A DNA stretch of 5,811 bases from Stenotrophomonas sp. Lineage in GTDB: Bacteria > Pseudomonadota > Gammaproteobacteria > Xanthomonadales > Xanthomonadaceae. Below, one piece after another: positions 1-5,309 of the stretch (within the stretch, counting starts at the first letter, position 1; every line of letters begins with the position of its first letter). A program made the translations under genes and the position numbers. Under the pieces are notes generated by a model. It saw nothing but the letters and a program-made list of their open reading frames with translations, searched no databases and was not told the DNA's origin. Location of the stretch: assembly GCA_003484865.1 (NCBI GenBank), contig DMZT01000333.1, positions 3,116-8,926 of the forward strand. Direction: 5' to 3'.

Positions 1-111
1 GAGCAGGGCGAAGGAGGTCTTCTCGTCCGCACTCCAGCCGAAGACATTGCCGCCGAAGGCGATGGGGGCGACATGGAGGCCGGAACGACCGAGTTCGCGC
101 GTAGCAGTCAT
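1..111 (-). CDS. Aldo/keto reductase, N-terminal fragment (cut by window edge)
   Basis: Only the first 37 codons are present, read leftward from the ATG at 111-109; the gene continues past base 1. The peptide begins MTATRELGRSGLHVAPIAFG and continues GGNVFGWSADEKTSFALL. The pattern R-x-LG-x-SGL-x-V-x-x-(I/L)-x-FG-x-N-x-FGW is the typical opening beta-hairpin and first barrel strand of bacterial aldo/keto reductases, which reduce carbonyl compounds with NADPH in the cytoplasm. The catalytic Asp, Tyr, Lys and His lie outside the window, so activity and substrate cannot be judged. A Shine-Dalgarno-like AGGGAG (bases 127-122) sits 10 bases before the ATG and supports this start. The gene is divergent from the methyltransferase-like gene at 286. 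The family call is fairly sure; the subfamily is unknown. Confidence 0.85.
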   Translation of the reverse strand, partial: MTATRELGRSGLHVAPIAFGGNVFGWSADEKTSFALL

Positions 112-142
112 GGGTGATGTTCTCCCTGGGAATCGTTTCCAC

Positions 143-148
143 AGGATA
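143..148 (-). promoter_or_regulatory. Possible -10 element (TATCCT) for the aldo/keto reductase gene
   Basis: On the minus strand TATCCT lies 31 bases before the reductase ATG, a plausible -10 position giving a short leader that contains the AGGGAG ribosome site. No good -35 hexamer is seen 16-18 bases upstream; that spacer contains a run of seven C (G7 at 154-160 on the plus strand). The ten bases GCCGTATCCT recur in front of hrpB. This is inference from sequence likeness only. Confidence 0.3.
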
Positions 149-223
149 CGGCCGGGGGGGTGACAGCGTTGCGGCAGCAGGCACAAAACAGTGTTCTGGA
201 TTGCTGCGTCGCACTAACGCTTT

Positions 224-239
224 GTGAACACCTGTGCAC
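224..239. promoter_or_regulatory. Imperfect 16-bp dyad, possible operator
   Basis: GTGAACAC followed directly by CTGTGCAC forms an imperfect palindrome (6 of 8 positions match between half-sites), centred between 231 and 232. It sits where a -35 box would be for the extended -10 at 247-255, a common place for a regulator site. It does not fit the CRP/Clp consensus TGTGA-N6-TCACA on its right half. Short GC-rich dyads arise by chance, so support is weak. Confidence 0.25.
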
Positions 240-246
240 GCTTGGC

Positions 247-255
247 TGCTAGTCT
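247..255 (+). promoter_or_regulatory. Possible extended -10 promoter for the 286-2084 unit
   Basis: TGCTAGTCT matches the extended -10 form TGnTAnnnT. It ends 30 bases before the ATG at 286, which would give a leader of about 24 bases. There is no convincing -35 hexamer at 16-18 bases spacing; TTGTGA at 222-227 is 22 bases away, too far for a standard spacer. An extended -10 can work without a strong -35. The call is tentative. Confidence 0.35.
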
Positions 256-285
256 CGCCGCATCCCGTTACTGGAAGCCCCGCCG

Positions 286-1146
286 ATGAAAGCCCGTTCG
301 TTGACCTGTGCCTGCCTGTTCACTGTCTCCACCCTGATGCTTGCCGCGCCCGCGATGGCGATCAAGCCCGCCGGCCCGAACGCGCAGGTCGCGATCACCC
401 CGGCCGTGCAGAAGGCCGTGCAGGACAATCGCCGCGATCCGGCCAACGTCAAACGCGATGCCTACCGCCATCCGGCGCAGACGCTGTCGTTCTTCGGTGT
501 CGCGCCGGGCCAGACCGTCATCGAAGTCACTCCGGGCAGCGGCTGGTATTCGGAAATCCTGGCGCCGCTGCTGCACGACAAGGGCCAGTACGTGGCCGCC
601 GTGGTCGACCCGATGGCCGTGGCGGAGGGACGTGGCCGCGACTACCAGCAGCGCAGCCGCGATGGGCTGGACAAGAAATTCGCCGGCAACGCTGCCGTGT
701 TCGGCGAAAGCCGTGTGGTGGCTTACGACCCGAAGGCCCCGGTGTTCGGCCCGGCCAACTCGGCGGACGTGGTGCTGACCTTCCGCAACGTGCATAACTG
801 GCGCAGCAGCGGCCAGGCCGAAGGCATGTTCAAGGGCTTCTTCTCGGTGCTCAAGCCGGGCGGCGTGCTCGGCGTGGTGGAACACCGTGCCAAGGCCGAT
901 GTACCGGCAGACGACAAGACCGGTTACGTGGGCCAGCAGCAGGTGATCGCGATGGCCAAGGCCGCCGGTTTCGAACTGGCCGGCAGCAGCGAGATCAACA
1001 CCAACCCGCGCGACACCAAGGATTATCCGAACGGCGTGTGGACGCTGCCGCCGACCAACCAGCACGACGCGGCCGATGAGGCCAAGTACCAGGCGATCGG
1101 CGAAAGCGACCGCATGACGCTGCGCTTCGTGAAGCCGGGCAAGTAA
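286..1146 (+). CDS. Exported class I SAM-dependent methyltransferase-like protein
   Basis: The 286-residue protein starts at ATG 286, eight bases after GGAAG (273-277). Residues 1-25 form a Sec-type signal peptide: a basic start (MKAR), a hydrophobic core, and a likely cleavage site after APAMA. No lipobox is seen. The rest looks like a Rossmann-type methyltransferase of the predicted-methyltransferase group COG4798. It has a motif-I-like EVTPGSGWYSEIL at 80-92, an acidic residue in VVDP at 106-109, DVVLTFRNVHNW at 161-172 (motif IV region), LKPGGVLGVVEHR at 189-201 (motif V/VI region), and a conserved tail with NTNPRDTKDYPNGVWTLPP. The substrate is unknown. An exported SAM enzyme is odd because SAM is cytoplasmic; the protein may use another ligand or bind without methylating. 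It is the first gene of a likely three-gene unit. Family call sure, function unsure. Confidence 0.88.
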   Translation: MKARSLTCACLFTVSTLMLAAPAMAIKPAGPNAQVAITPAVQKAVQDNRRDPANVKRDAYRHPAQTLSFFGVAPGQTVIEVTPGSGWYSEILAPLLHDKGQYVAAVVDPMAVAEGRGRDYQQRSRDGLDKKFAGNAAVFGESRVVAYDPKAPVFGPANSADVVLTFRNVHNWRSSGQAEGMFKGFFSVLKPGGVLGVVEHRAKADVPADDKTGYVGQQQVIAMAKAAGFELAGSSEINTNPRDTKDYPNGVWTLPPTNQHDAADEAKYQAIGESDRMTLRFVKPGK

Positions 1147-1166
1147 GCGACCCGCATAAGACACGG

Positions 1167-1188
1167 CGCGCGGGCTGCGGCCCGCGCG
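1167..1188 (+). other. GC-rich intercistronic hairpin
   Basis: A perfect 9-bp stem (CGCGCGGGC with GCCCGCGCG) closes a TGCG tetraloop. It lies 21 bases after the methyltransferase stop and 26 bases before the TTG start at 1215. No T-run follows, so it is not a standard intrinsic terminator. In mRNA it could block 3' exonucleases or cause partial termination between the first and second genes. The role is inferred; the structure is direct from sequence. Confidence 0.6.
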
Positions 1189-1201
1189 ATCCAGGGACGG
1201 T

Positions 1202-1206
1202 AAGGG
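1202..1206 (+). promoter_or_regulatory. Ribosome binding site deciding the TTG start at 1215
   Basis: AAGGG lies eight bases before TTG 1215, a good spacing. It directly abuts an ATG at 1207, which opens only a three-codon frame (Met-His-Pro) ending in TGA at 1216-1218, so that ATG is too close to use this site. This favours TTG as the start of the 86-residue protein. Confidence 0.55.
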
Positions 1207-1214
1207 ATGCACCC

Positions 1215-1475
1215 TTGAAGAAGCTGCTGTTGATCGGCCTCGTGGCGATGACGCTGATCAAGATCGTTGATTTCGTGTTTTACGGTCAGCACGGCTACGA
1301 CCTGATGGGGGCGGCCGGCTTTGGGCTGCTGCTCACTGGCGCTGCGCTGGATGGACGCAGCGCGTTCAACGCGCCCGCCACGGGGCGCTGGGCACGGGAA
1401 GCTCGCATCGCCAATGTCTGCGGCGTGGTGCTGGTGCTCGTCTACTTTCTGCTGAAGATGAACGTCATCGGCTGA
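1215..1475 (+). CDS. Small hydrophobic membrane protein of unknown function (TTG start)
   Basis: The predicted protein has 86 residues, beginning MKKLLLIGLVAMTLIKIVDF. It has three hydrophobic stretches at about 4-22, 30-46 and 65-80, with a basic N-terminus (KK) and a charged loop GRWAREAR at 57-64. It is probably an inner-membrane protein with two or three spans. I do not recognise a family or any catalytic motif. The start is TTG because no in-frame ATG precedes it, a good AAGGG lies eight bases upstream, and the next internal Met (residue 12) would remove part of the first span. It lies 68 bp after the methyltransferase gene and 39 bp before rluE, so it is likely co-transcribed with both. 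Its stop codon is the first triplet of the right arm of a hairpin (1460-1480). High G/C at third codon positions and conserved-looking hydrophobic layout support a real gene. Confidence 0.75.
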   Translation: MKKLLLIGLVAMTLIKIVDFVFYGQHGYDLMGAAGFGLLLTGAALDGRSAFNAPATGRWAREARIANVCGVVLVLVYFLLKMNVIG

Positions 1476-1480
1476 CGTTC
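1460..1480 (+). other. Perfect inverted repeat spanning the stop codon of the 86-residue gene
   Basis: GAACGTCA and TGACGTTC form an 8-bp perfect stem around a TCGGC loop. The TGA stop (1473-1475) is the start of the right arm. No T-run follows. It could act as an mRNA end-protecting or processing element inside the operon. The inner core ACGTCA/TGACGT also resembles a protein-binding dyad, so a DNA role is possible. The function is inferred. Confidence 0.5.
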
Positions 1481-1503
1481 GCGCGGATCGCGGCGACGGC
1501 ATG

Positions 1504-1526
1504 GGGATGGGACAATGGGCCATCCC
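1504..1526 (+). promoter_or_regulatory. rluE: Hairpin enclosing the rluE ribosome site and start codon
   Basis: GGGATGG (1504-1510) pairs perfectly with CCATCCC (1520-1526), leaving a nine-base loop that contains the ATG at 1515-1517. The only Shine-Dalgarno-like bases (GGGGA, 1503-1507) lie in the left arm, so in this fold the ribosome site is paired. This could lower rluE translation or make it depend on ribosomes arriving from the upstream gene 39 bp away. It could also be incidental if translation starts at the ATG at 1545. Confidence 0.45.
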
Positions 1527-2084
1527 ACTGCCGCCGTTGCCCCGATGCTGATCGCCTTCAACAAACCGTTCAACGTGCTGTGCCAGTTCACCGACCGCAG
1601 CCAGCCGCCGCGCGCGACCCTGGCCGGTTTCGGGCTGCCACCGGCGGTATACGCGGCTGGCCGGCTGGATTACGACAGCGAAGGCCTGCTGTTGCTCACT
1701 GATGACGGCGGCCTGGCACACCAGTTGACCGATCCGCGGCACAAGGCGGACAAGACCTATTGGGTGCAGGTGGAAGGCACAGTGACCGATGCGCAGCTCC
1801 AGGCGCTGCGCCGTGGCGTGCTGCTCAACGATGGCCCCACATTGCCGGCCGGTGTCGAGCGCTTGGAGCCGCCACCTGAACTGTGGCCGCGCATGCCGCC
1901 GGTGCGCTTCCGCAAGACAGTGCCCGATGCGTGGCTGGCGATCACGCTGCGCGAGGGCCGCAACCGGCAGGTGCGACGCATGACCGCGGCGGTCGGCCTG
2001 CCCACGTTGCGCCTGGTGCGTATCTCGATGGGCGCGCATGCGATCGGCGACCTGCAACCCGGCCAATGGCGGCAGATCGGATAA
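1515..2084 (+). CDS. rluE: 23S rRNA pseudouridine synthase RluE
   Basis: The 189-residue protein belongs to the RsuA/RluB/E/F pseudouridine synthase family and lacks an N-terminal S4 domain, as RluE does. Key parts are FNKPFNVLCQFTD (15-27), the catalytic loop GRLDYDSEGLLLLT (49-62) with catalytic Asp52, YWVQVEG followed by a segment containing LNDGPTLPAG, LWPRMPPVRFRK, and the C-terminal EGRNRQVRRM (147-156) with TLRLVRISMG. These match my memory of E. coli RluE, which isomerises U2457 (E. coli numbering) in 23S rRNA. The start at 1515 has GGGGA seven bases upstream; the ATG at 1545 (residue 11) is an alternative that keeps the whole catalytic fold but has a poor ribosome site. The gene ends with tandem in-frame TAA codons (2082-2087), then a terminator. 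It is the last gene of the rightward unit. Confidence 0.93.
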   Translation: MGHPTAAVAPMLIAFNKPFNVLCQFTDRSQPPRATLAGFGLPPAVYAAGRLDYDSEGLLLLTDDGGLAHQLTDPRHKADKTYWVQVEGTVTDAQLQALRRGVLLNDGPTLPAGVERLEPPPELWPRMPPVRFRKTVPDAWLAITLREGRNRQVRRMTAAVGLPTLRLVRISMGAHAIGDLQPGQWRQIG

Positions 2085-2088
2085 TAAA

Positions 2089-2114
2089 AAACCGCCGGCA
2101 GAGACCGGCGGTTT
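2089..2114. terminator. Intrinsic terminator shared by convergent genes
   Basis: A 10-bp perfect stem (AAACCGCCGG with CCGGCGGTTT) closes a CAGAGA loop. On the left are AATAAAAAA bases, which give a strong U-tract for leftward transcripts from the gene at 2144-2533. For rightward transcripts from rluE the U-tract is only TTT before CGATG, so rightward termination is probably weaker. The hairpin begins five bases after the first rluE stop and 30 bases beyond the stop of the leftward gene, a typical convergent shared terminator. Confidence 0.88.
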
Positions 2115-2143
2115 CGATGCACGTGCGGTAACGCGTCAGCGGA

Positions 2144-2533
2144 TCAGGCGTCGCTGCCGATATCGCTGGTTTCGTCCACCACGGTGTCGTTGCGGCGATT
2201 GCGGGCGCTGATGCGCTGCGCCTGGCCGTTCACCACCCCACCGTTGGCGAGCTTCTTCTTCTGCTGCTTGCGGTACAGCGCATAGCCCAGCAGGCCCACG
2301 CCGACAGCGGCGGCGGCGATGGTCACGGCCGGATTGCGGCGCACCACCTTGGCGGCGACCTTGCTGCCGGTCTTGACCGCGCCGAGTGCGGCACCGGTCT
2401 TGATCCAGTCGGTCGCCTGCGGCCCGAAGTGACGCAGGTTGCTGCCGGCATGCTTGAGGCCGTCACCAGCGCTGCTGGCAATGTCCAGGGCACGCTCGAG
2501 GGCGCGGTCGGTAATCACAGTCAATCTGCTCAT
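2144..2533 (-). CDS. Small predicted single-pass membrane protein, unknown function
   Basis: The protein has 129 residues starting MSRLTVITDRALERALD. An upstream in-frame ATG at 2599 would add 22 residues, but the ATG at 2533 has a strong AAGGA six bases ahead, so I choose it. Residues 1-66 are mostly amphipathic helix with Ala, Gly and Lys/Arg. A single membrane segment lies at about 69-87 after RRNPAVTIAAAA and ends at a basic stop-transfer stretch YRKQQKKK (87-94). The last 35 residues are polar and probably disordered. The layout recalls the ElaB/YqjD (DUF883) type of inner-membrane, ribosome-associated stress proteins, but their membrane segment is at the very C-terminus, so I do not assign the family. 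It is downstream of hrpB in the same direction, with a 182-bp gap that suggests its own promoter; I see no clear promoter there. Confidence 0.75.
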   Translation of the reverse strand: MSRLTVITDRALERALDIASSAGDGLKHAGSNLRHFGPQATDWIKTGAALGAVKTGSKVAAKVVRRNPAVTIAAAAVGVGLLGYALYRKQQKKKLANGGVVNGQAQRISARNRRNDTVVDETSDIGSDA

Positions 2534-2539
2534 GGGGGG

Positions 2540-2544
2540 TCCTT
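2540..2544 (-). promoter_or_regulatory. Ribosome binding site deciding the start at 2533
   Basis: AAGGA on the minus strand is six bases before the ATG at 2533-2531, separated by a run of six C. The longer frame starting at 2599 has no comparable site, so the shorter 129-residue protein is preferred. Confidence 0.65.
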
Positions 2545-2715
2545 GCCTAAAGGTTCTGATCCAGTGTCGCGCGGTGGCCGTGTAGGGCGTGTTATCCATT
2601 CGCTACGGCCGGATCACGACTGTAGCCGGTTCCCCGCGCTGCGCGCGCCACGTGCCGGGCGATGGTCAGGTGACAGCCATGAATGCGCGCATCGGGTGAG
2701 GAATGGGCGGCCTGC

Positions 2716-5220
2716 TCACGTGCCGCGCGGCTTGGCGCGGTGTGTTGCGTTCGCCGTCCACGGATCGTCCGGCCACGGATGCCGGGGATACCGCCCCTTC
2801 ATTTCCTTCTTCACCTCGGCGTAGGTGTTCGCCCAGAAATTGCGCAGGTCCTGGGTGACCTGCAGCGGGCGGCCGCCCGGGGAGAGCAGATGCAGCGTCA
2901 GCGGGATGCGGCCATCGGCGATGCGCGGGGTGTCGCTCAGGCCGAACAGTTCCTGCAGCTTGACCGCCAGCACCGGCGCCTGCGGCGTGACGCCATCGGC
3001 ACCGAGCGTGTAGTGGATCGGGCGCTCCATCCCCGAAGGCACGGTGATGCGGACCGGGGCATGGCGATCGATCAGCTGGCGTTGCGCCCACGGCAGCGGT
3101 GACTTCAGCGCTTCACCCAAGCTGGATTCGTCGAGCGCGTCCAGGCGGGTCCTGCCGTTGAATGCGGGGGTCAGCCAGGTCGGCAGCGTCGCCAACAGCG
3201 TTGCGTCGGAGACATCCGGCAGTTCCAGCGCCGGCATCCATGCGCGCACCGCCAGTGCACGGGCCTGCCACTGGCGCAGCCCTTCGGTCCACGGCAATGC
3301 GTCCAGCCCCAGTTCGGCAACCGCATCGGTCAGCGCCTGCGCGGCGTGCGCAGGATCCACGCGACCGGCCGAGCGGCTGTCCAGCACGATGCGATCGAAT
3401 CGAGTCTCGCGTCGCGCGACCAGCGCACGCTTCTCAGCATCCCAGCGAACCACGTCTTCCTGTTTGAAGCGATCGGCGAAATCACGGCGCAGGCGGTTCT
3501 CGTCCACCGGCGCGGCGCGCAGCAGCAACGCGTCGCGTGCTTCGTAGCGCAGCTCCACCGCGACCAGCCACGGCTCGCCACGCAGATCGCTGGGATCGAA
3601 CAGGCGCGCGCTGCGGCCATTGGCCAGCAGATAGCGCAGCGGATCGGTCGGATGGCGGGCAGCAATCCGGTCCGGAAATGCATGGGCGAGCAGGTCACCG
3701 AGTTGATGCGCCTCGACCGACGCAGGGGGCGCGGCCTCACAGCGCAGGCGTCGCCGCCATTGCTTGCTGGCCGCATCGATCGCAGCCAGGCCCCCGCGGT
3801 TGGCATCGTGCGGCACGCGCCCCTGGCGGAACGCCGCCAGCGCACGCCACCGCGCAGCGAGTGCATCCCCCCCTTGCCGCAGCGGGTCGCGCGCTTCCAC
3901 CAGCGCGGCCAGATCGCAGGCCAACGCCTGTTCGACACCCCCGGCGGCCGCCATCAGCATCGCGGCCAGCCGCGGGTGCGTACCGAGGGTCAGCATGCGC
4001 CGGCCCAGCGGGGTCAGCGTGCCGCTGTCGCTGAGCGCGCCCAGGCGCTGCAGCAGTTCACGGGCGGCGGCCAATGCACCGGCCGGCGGGGTATCGACGA
4101 AGCGCAGGTCGTCACTGCCCCAGGCGGCCAGTTCCAATGCCAGCGAAGCCAGTTCCACCTGCGCGATCTCGGGCCGCCGCTGCGCCTCCAGGCGTTGCGA
4201 CTGTGGCCACAGCCGCCATGCCCAACCCTCCGCAACGCGGCCGGCGCGGCCGGCACGCTGATCGGCCGAGGCCTGCGCGATGTTCACCACATCCAGGCGC
4301 GCAAAGCCGCTGTTGGGGTCGTAGCGCGGCTCGCGTGCCAGACCCGCGTCGATCACCACCCGCACGCCGGGCAGGGTCACCGATGACTCGGCCACGTTGG
4401 TGGCCAGCACCACGCGGCGGCGACCGCCGGGATCGGGCTGCAGCACCTGCGATTGCTGGTCCACCGGCAGTTCGCCATGCAGCGGCAGTACCTGCACGGC
4501 CGAATCCAGCACGGCCTGCAGCGCGGTCTGCACGCGCGCGATCTCGCGCTGCCCGGGCAGGAACACCAGCACGTCGCCAGGATGTTCGGCCAAGGCCTGC
4601 TCCACCGCGCGCCGTGCCTGCGGTTCCAGTGCCTCGTCGCGACGGGCGGGGAAATGCGCGATCGTCACCGGGAAGCTGCGGCCTTCGCTGCTCAATCGGG
4701 GCGCATCGAGGAACTGCGCCAGCCGCTCGCCATCCAGCGTGGCCGACATCACCACGATGCGCAGGTCCTCGCGCAGCTGCGACTGCACATCCAGCGCCAG
4801 GGCAAGGCCGAGATCGGCGGCCAGATGGCGCTCGTGGAATTCATCGAACAGCAGCGCCCCCACGCCTTCCAGCAACGGGTCGTCCTGCAGCATCCGGGTC
4901 AGGATGCCTTCGGTCACCACCTCGATGCGGGTTCGCGCCGAGATCTTGTTCTCGAAGCGGATGCGGTAACCGACGGTCTCACCGACGTCCTCGCCCCGCT
5001 GGCGCGCCATGAACTGCGCGGCGCTGCGGGCCGCCACGCGGCGCGGCTCCAGCATGAGGATCTTGCGGCCTTCCAGCCACGGCGCTTCCAGCAGGGCCAG
5101 CGGTACCTGGGTGGTCTTGCCGGCGCCAGGTGGCGCTTCCAGCACCAGTCGGGTGCCGCGCTCCAGCGTGGTCAGGATCTGCGGCAGCAGTGTGGAGATG
5201 GGAAACATCGGGGTACGCAT
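2716..5220 (-). CDS. hrpB: ATP-dependent RNA helicase HrpB (DEAH type)
   Basis: The 834-residue protein is a superfamily 2 DEAH-type helicase, close to the usual HrpB length of about 810-850. Numbered from the start at 5220, the motifs are: I GAGKTT (32-37), Ia EPRRVAARS (58-66), Ib TEGILTR (103-109), II DEFH (126-129, the HrpB form of DEAH), III SAT (159-161), IV VLVFLPGQREI (217-227), V TNVAESSVT (274-282), and VI QRAGRAGR (321-328). A helicase-associated region follows. The last ~130 residues form the HrpB C-terminal domain, with YPRHPWPDDP near the end. All catalytic residues are present. HrpB is a non-essential cytoplasmic ATPase with a poorly known RNA role; it is unrelated to the HrpB of type III secretion. 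Start choices are 5253, 5220 and 5208; none has a clear Shine-Dalgarno. 5220 is preferred because a TATCCT six bases ahead may give a leaderless mRNA. Confidence 0.95.
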   Translation of the reverse strand: MRTPMFPISTLLPQILTTLERGTRLVLEAPPGAGKTTQVPLALLEAPWLEGRKILMLEPRRVAARSAAQFMARQRGEDVGETVGYRIRFENKISARTRIEVVTEGILTRMLQDDPLLEGVGALLFDEFHERHLAADLGLALALDVQSQLREDLRIVVMSATLDGERLAQFLDAPRLSSEGRSFPVTIAHFPARRDEALEPQARRAVEQALAEHPGDVLVFLPGQREIARVQTALQAVLDSAVQVLPLHGELPVDQQSQVLQPDPGGRRRVVLATNVAESSVTLPGVRVVIDAGLAREPRYDPNSGFARLDVVNIAQASADQRAGRAGRVAEGWAWRLWPQSQRLEAQRRPEIAQVELASLALELAAWGSDDLRFVDTPPAGALAAARELLQRLGALSDSGTLTPLGRRMLTLGTHPRLAAMLMAAAGGVEQALACDLAALVEARDPLRQGGDALAARWRALAAFRQGRVPHDANRGGLAAIDAASKQWRRRLRCEAAPPASVEAHQLGDLLAHAFPDRIAARHPTDPLRYLLANGRSARLFDPSDLRGEPWLVAVELRYEARDALLLRAAPVDENRLRRDFADRFKQEDVVRWDAEKRALVARRETRFDRIVLDSRSAGRVDPAHAAQALTDAVAELGLDALPWTEGLRQWQARALAVRAWMPALELPDVSDATLLATLPTWLTPAFNGRTRLDALDESSLGEALKSPLPWAQRQLIDRHAPVRITVPSGMERPIHYTLGADGVTPQAPVLAVKLQELFGLSDTPRIADGRIPLTLHLLSPGGRPLQVTQDLRNFWANTYAEVKKEMKGRYPRHPWPDDPWTANATHRAKPRGT

Positions 5221-5226
5221 GACACA

Positions 5227-5232
5227 AGGATA
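5227..5232 (-). promoter_or_regulatory. Possible -10 element (TATCCT) for hrpB
   Basis: On the minus strand TATCCT ends six bases before the ATG at 5220, so transcription would begin at or next to that codon. No clear -35 is seen; TGGCAA is about 21 bases upstream, an unfavourable spacing. The ten bases GCCGTATCCT are identical to those ahead of the aldo/keto reductase gene. Inference only. Confidence 0.3.
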
Positions 5233-5309
5233 CGGCGTCCGCCGCGCGCGCATTGCCAGCGGGCGTTCGGCGTGTTCCCCTGTGCCGCCCTGGAACCCTG
5301 GAGACCCGG

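Noticed and set aside
224..239. CRP/Clp binding site
   Set aside because: TGTGA is present, but the right half reads GTGCA in place of TCACA, so the consensus is not met.
268..1212. 314-codon minus-strand open frame opposite the methyltransferase gene
   Set aside because: It overlaps a clear methyltransferase-like gene. Its His/Arg/Ala-rich product with no motif is typical of the shadow of a GC-rich gene.
1023..2066. 347-codon minus-strand open frame across three plus-strand genes
   Set aside because: It runs through two intergenic gaps and opposite rluE, whose motifs are unmistakable. The product is low-complexity and unlike any family I know.
2534..2599. N-terminal 22-residue extension of the small membrane protein
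   Set aside because: No ribosome site precedes 2599, while a strong AAGGA sits six bases before the ATG at 2533.
2534..2715. Promoter or terminator between hrpB and the downstream small gene
   Set aside because: I looked for a hairpin with a T-run and for -35/-10 pairs on the minus strand and found nothing convincing; TATA-like bits such as GATAAC lack a partner.
3346..4386. 346-codon plus-strand open frame inside hrpB
   Set aside because: It lies wholly opposite the helicase gene, and its Gln/Arg/Ala-rich product has no domain. It is a shadow.
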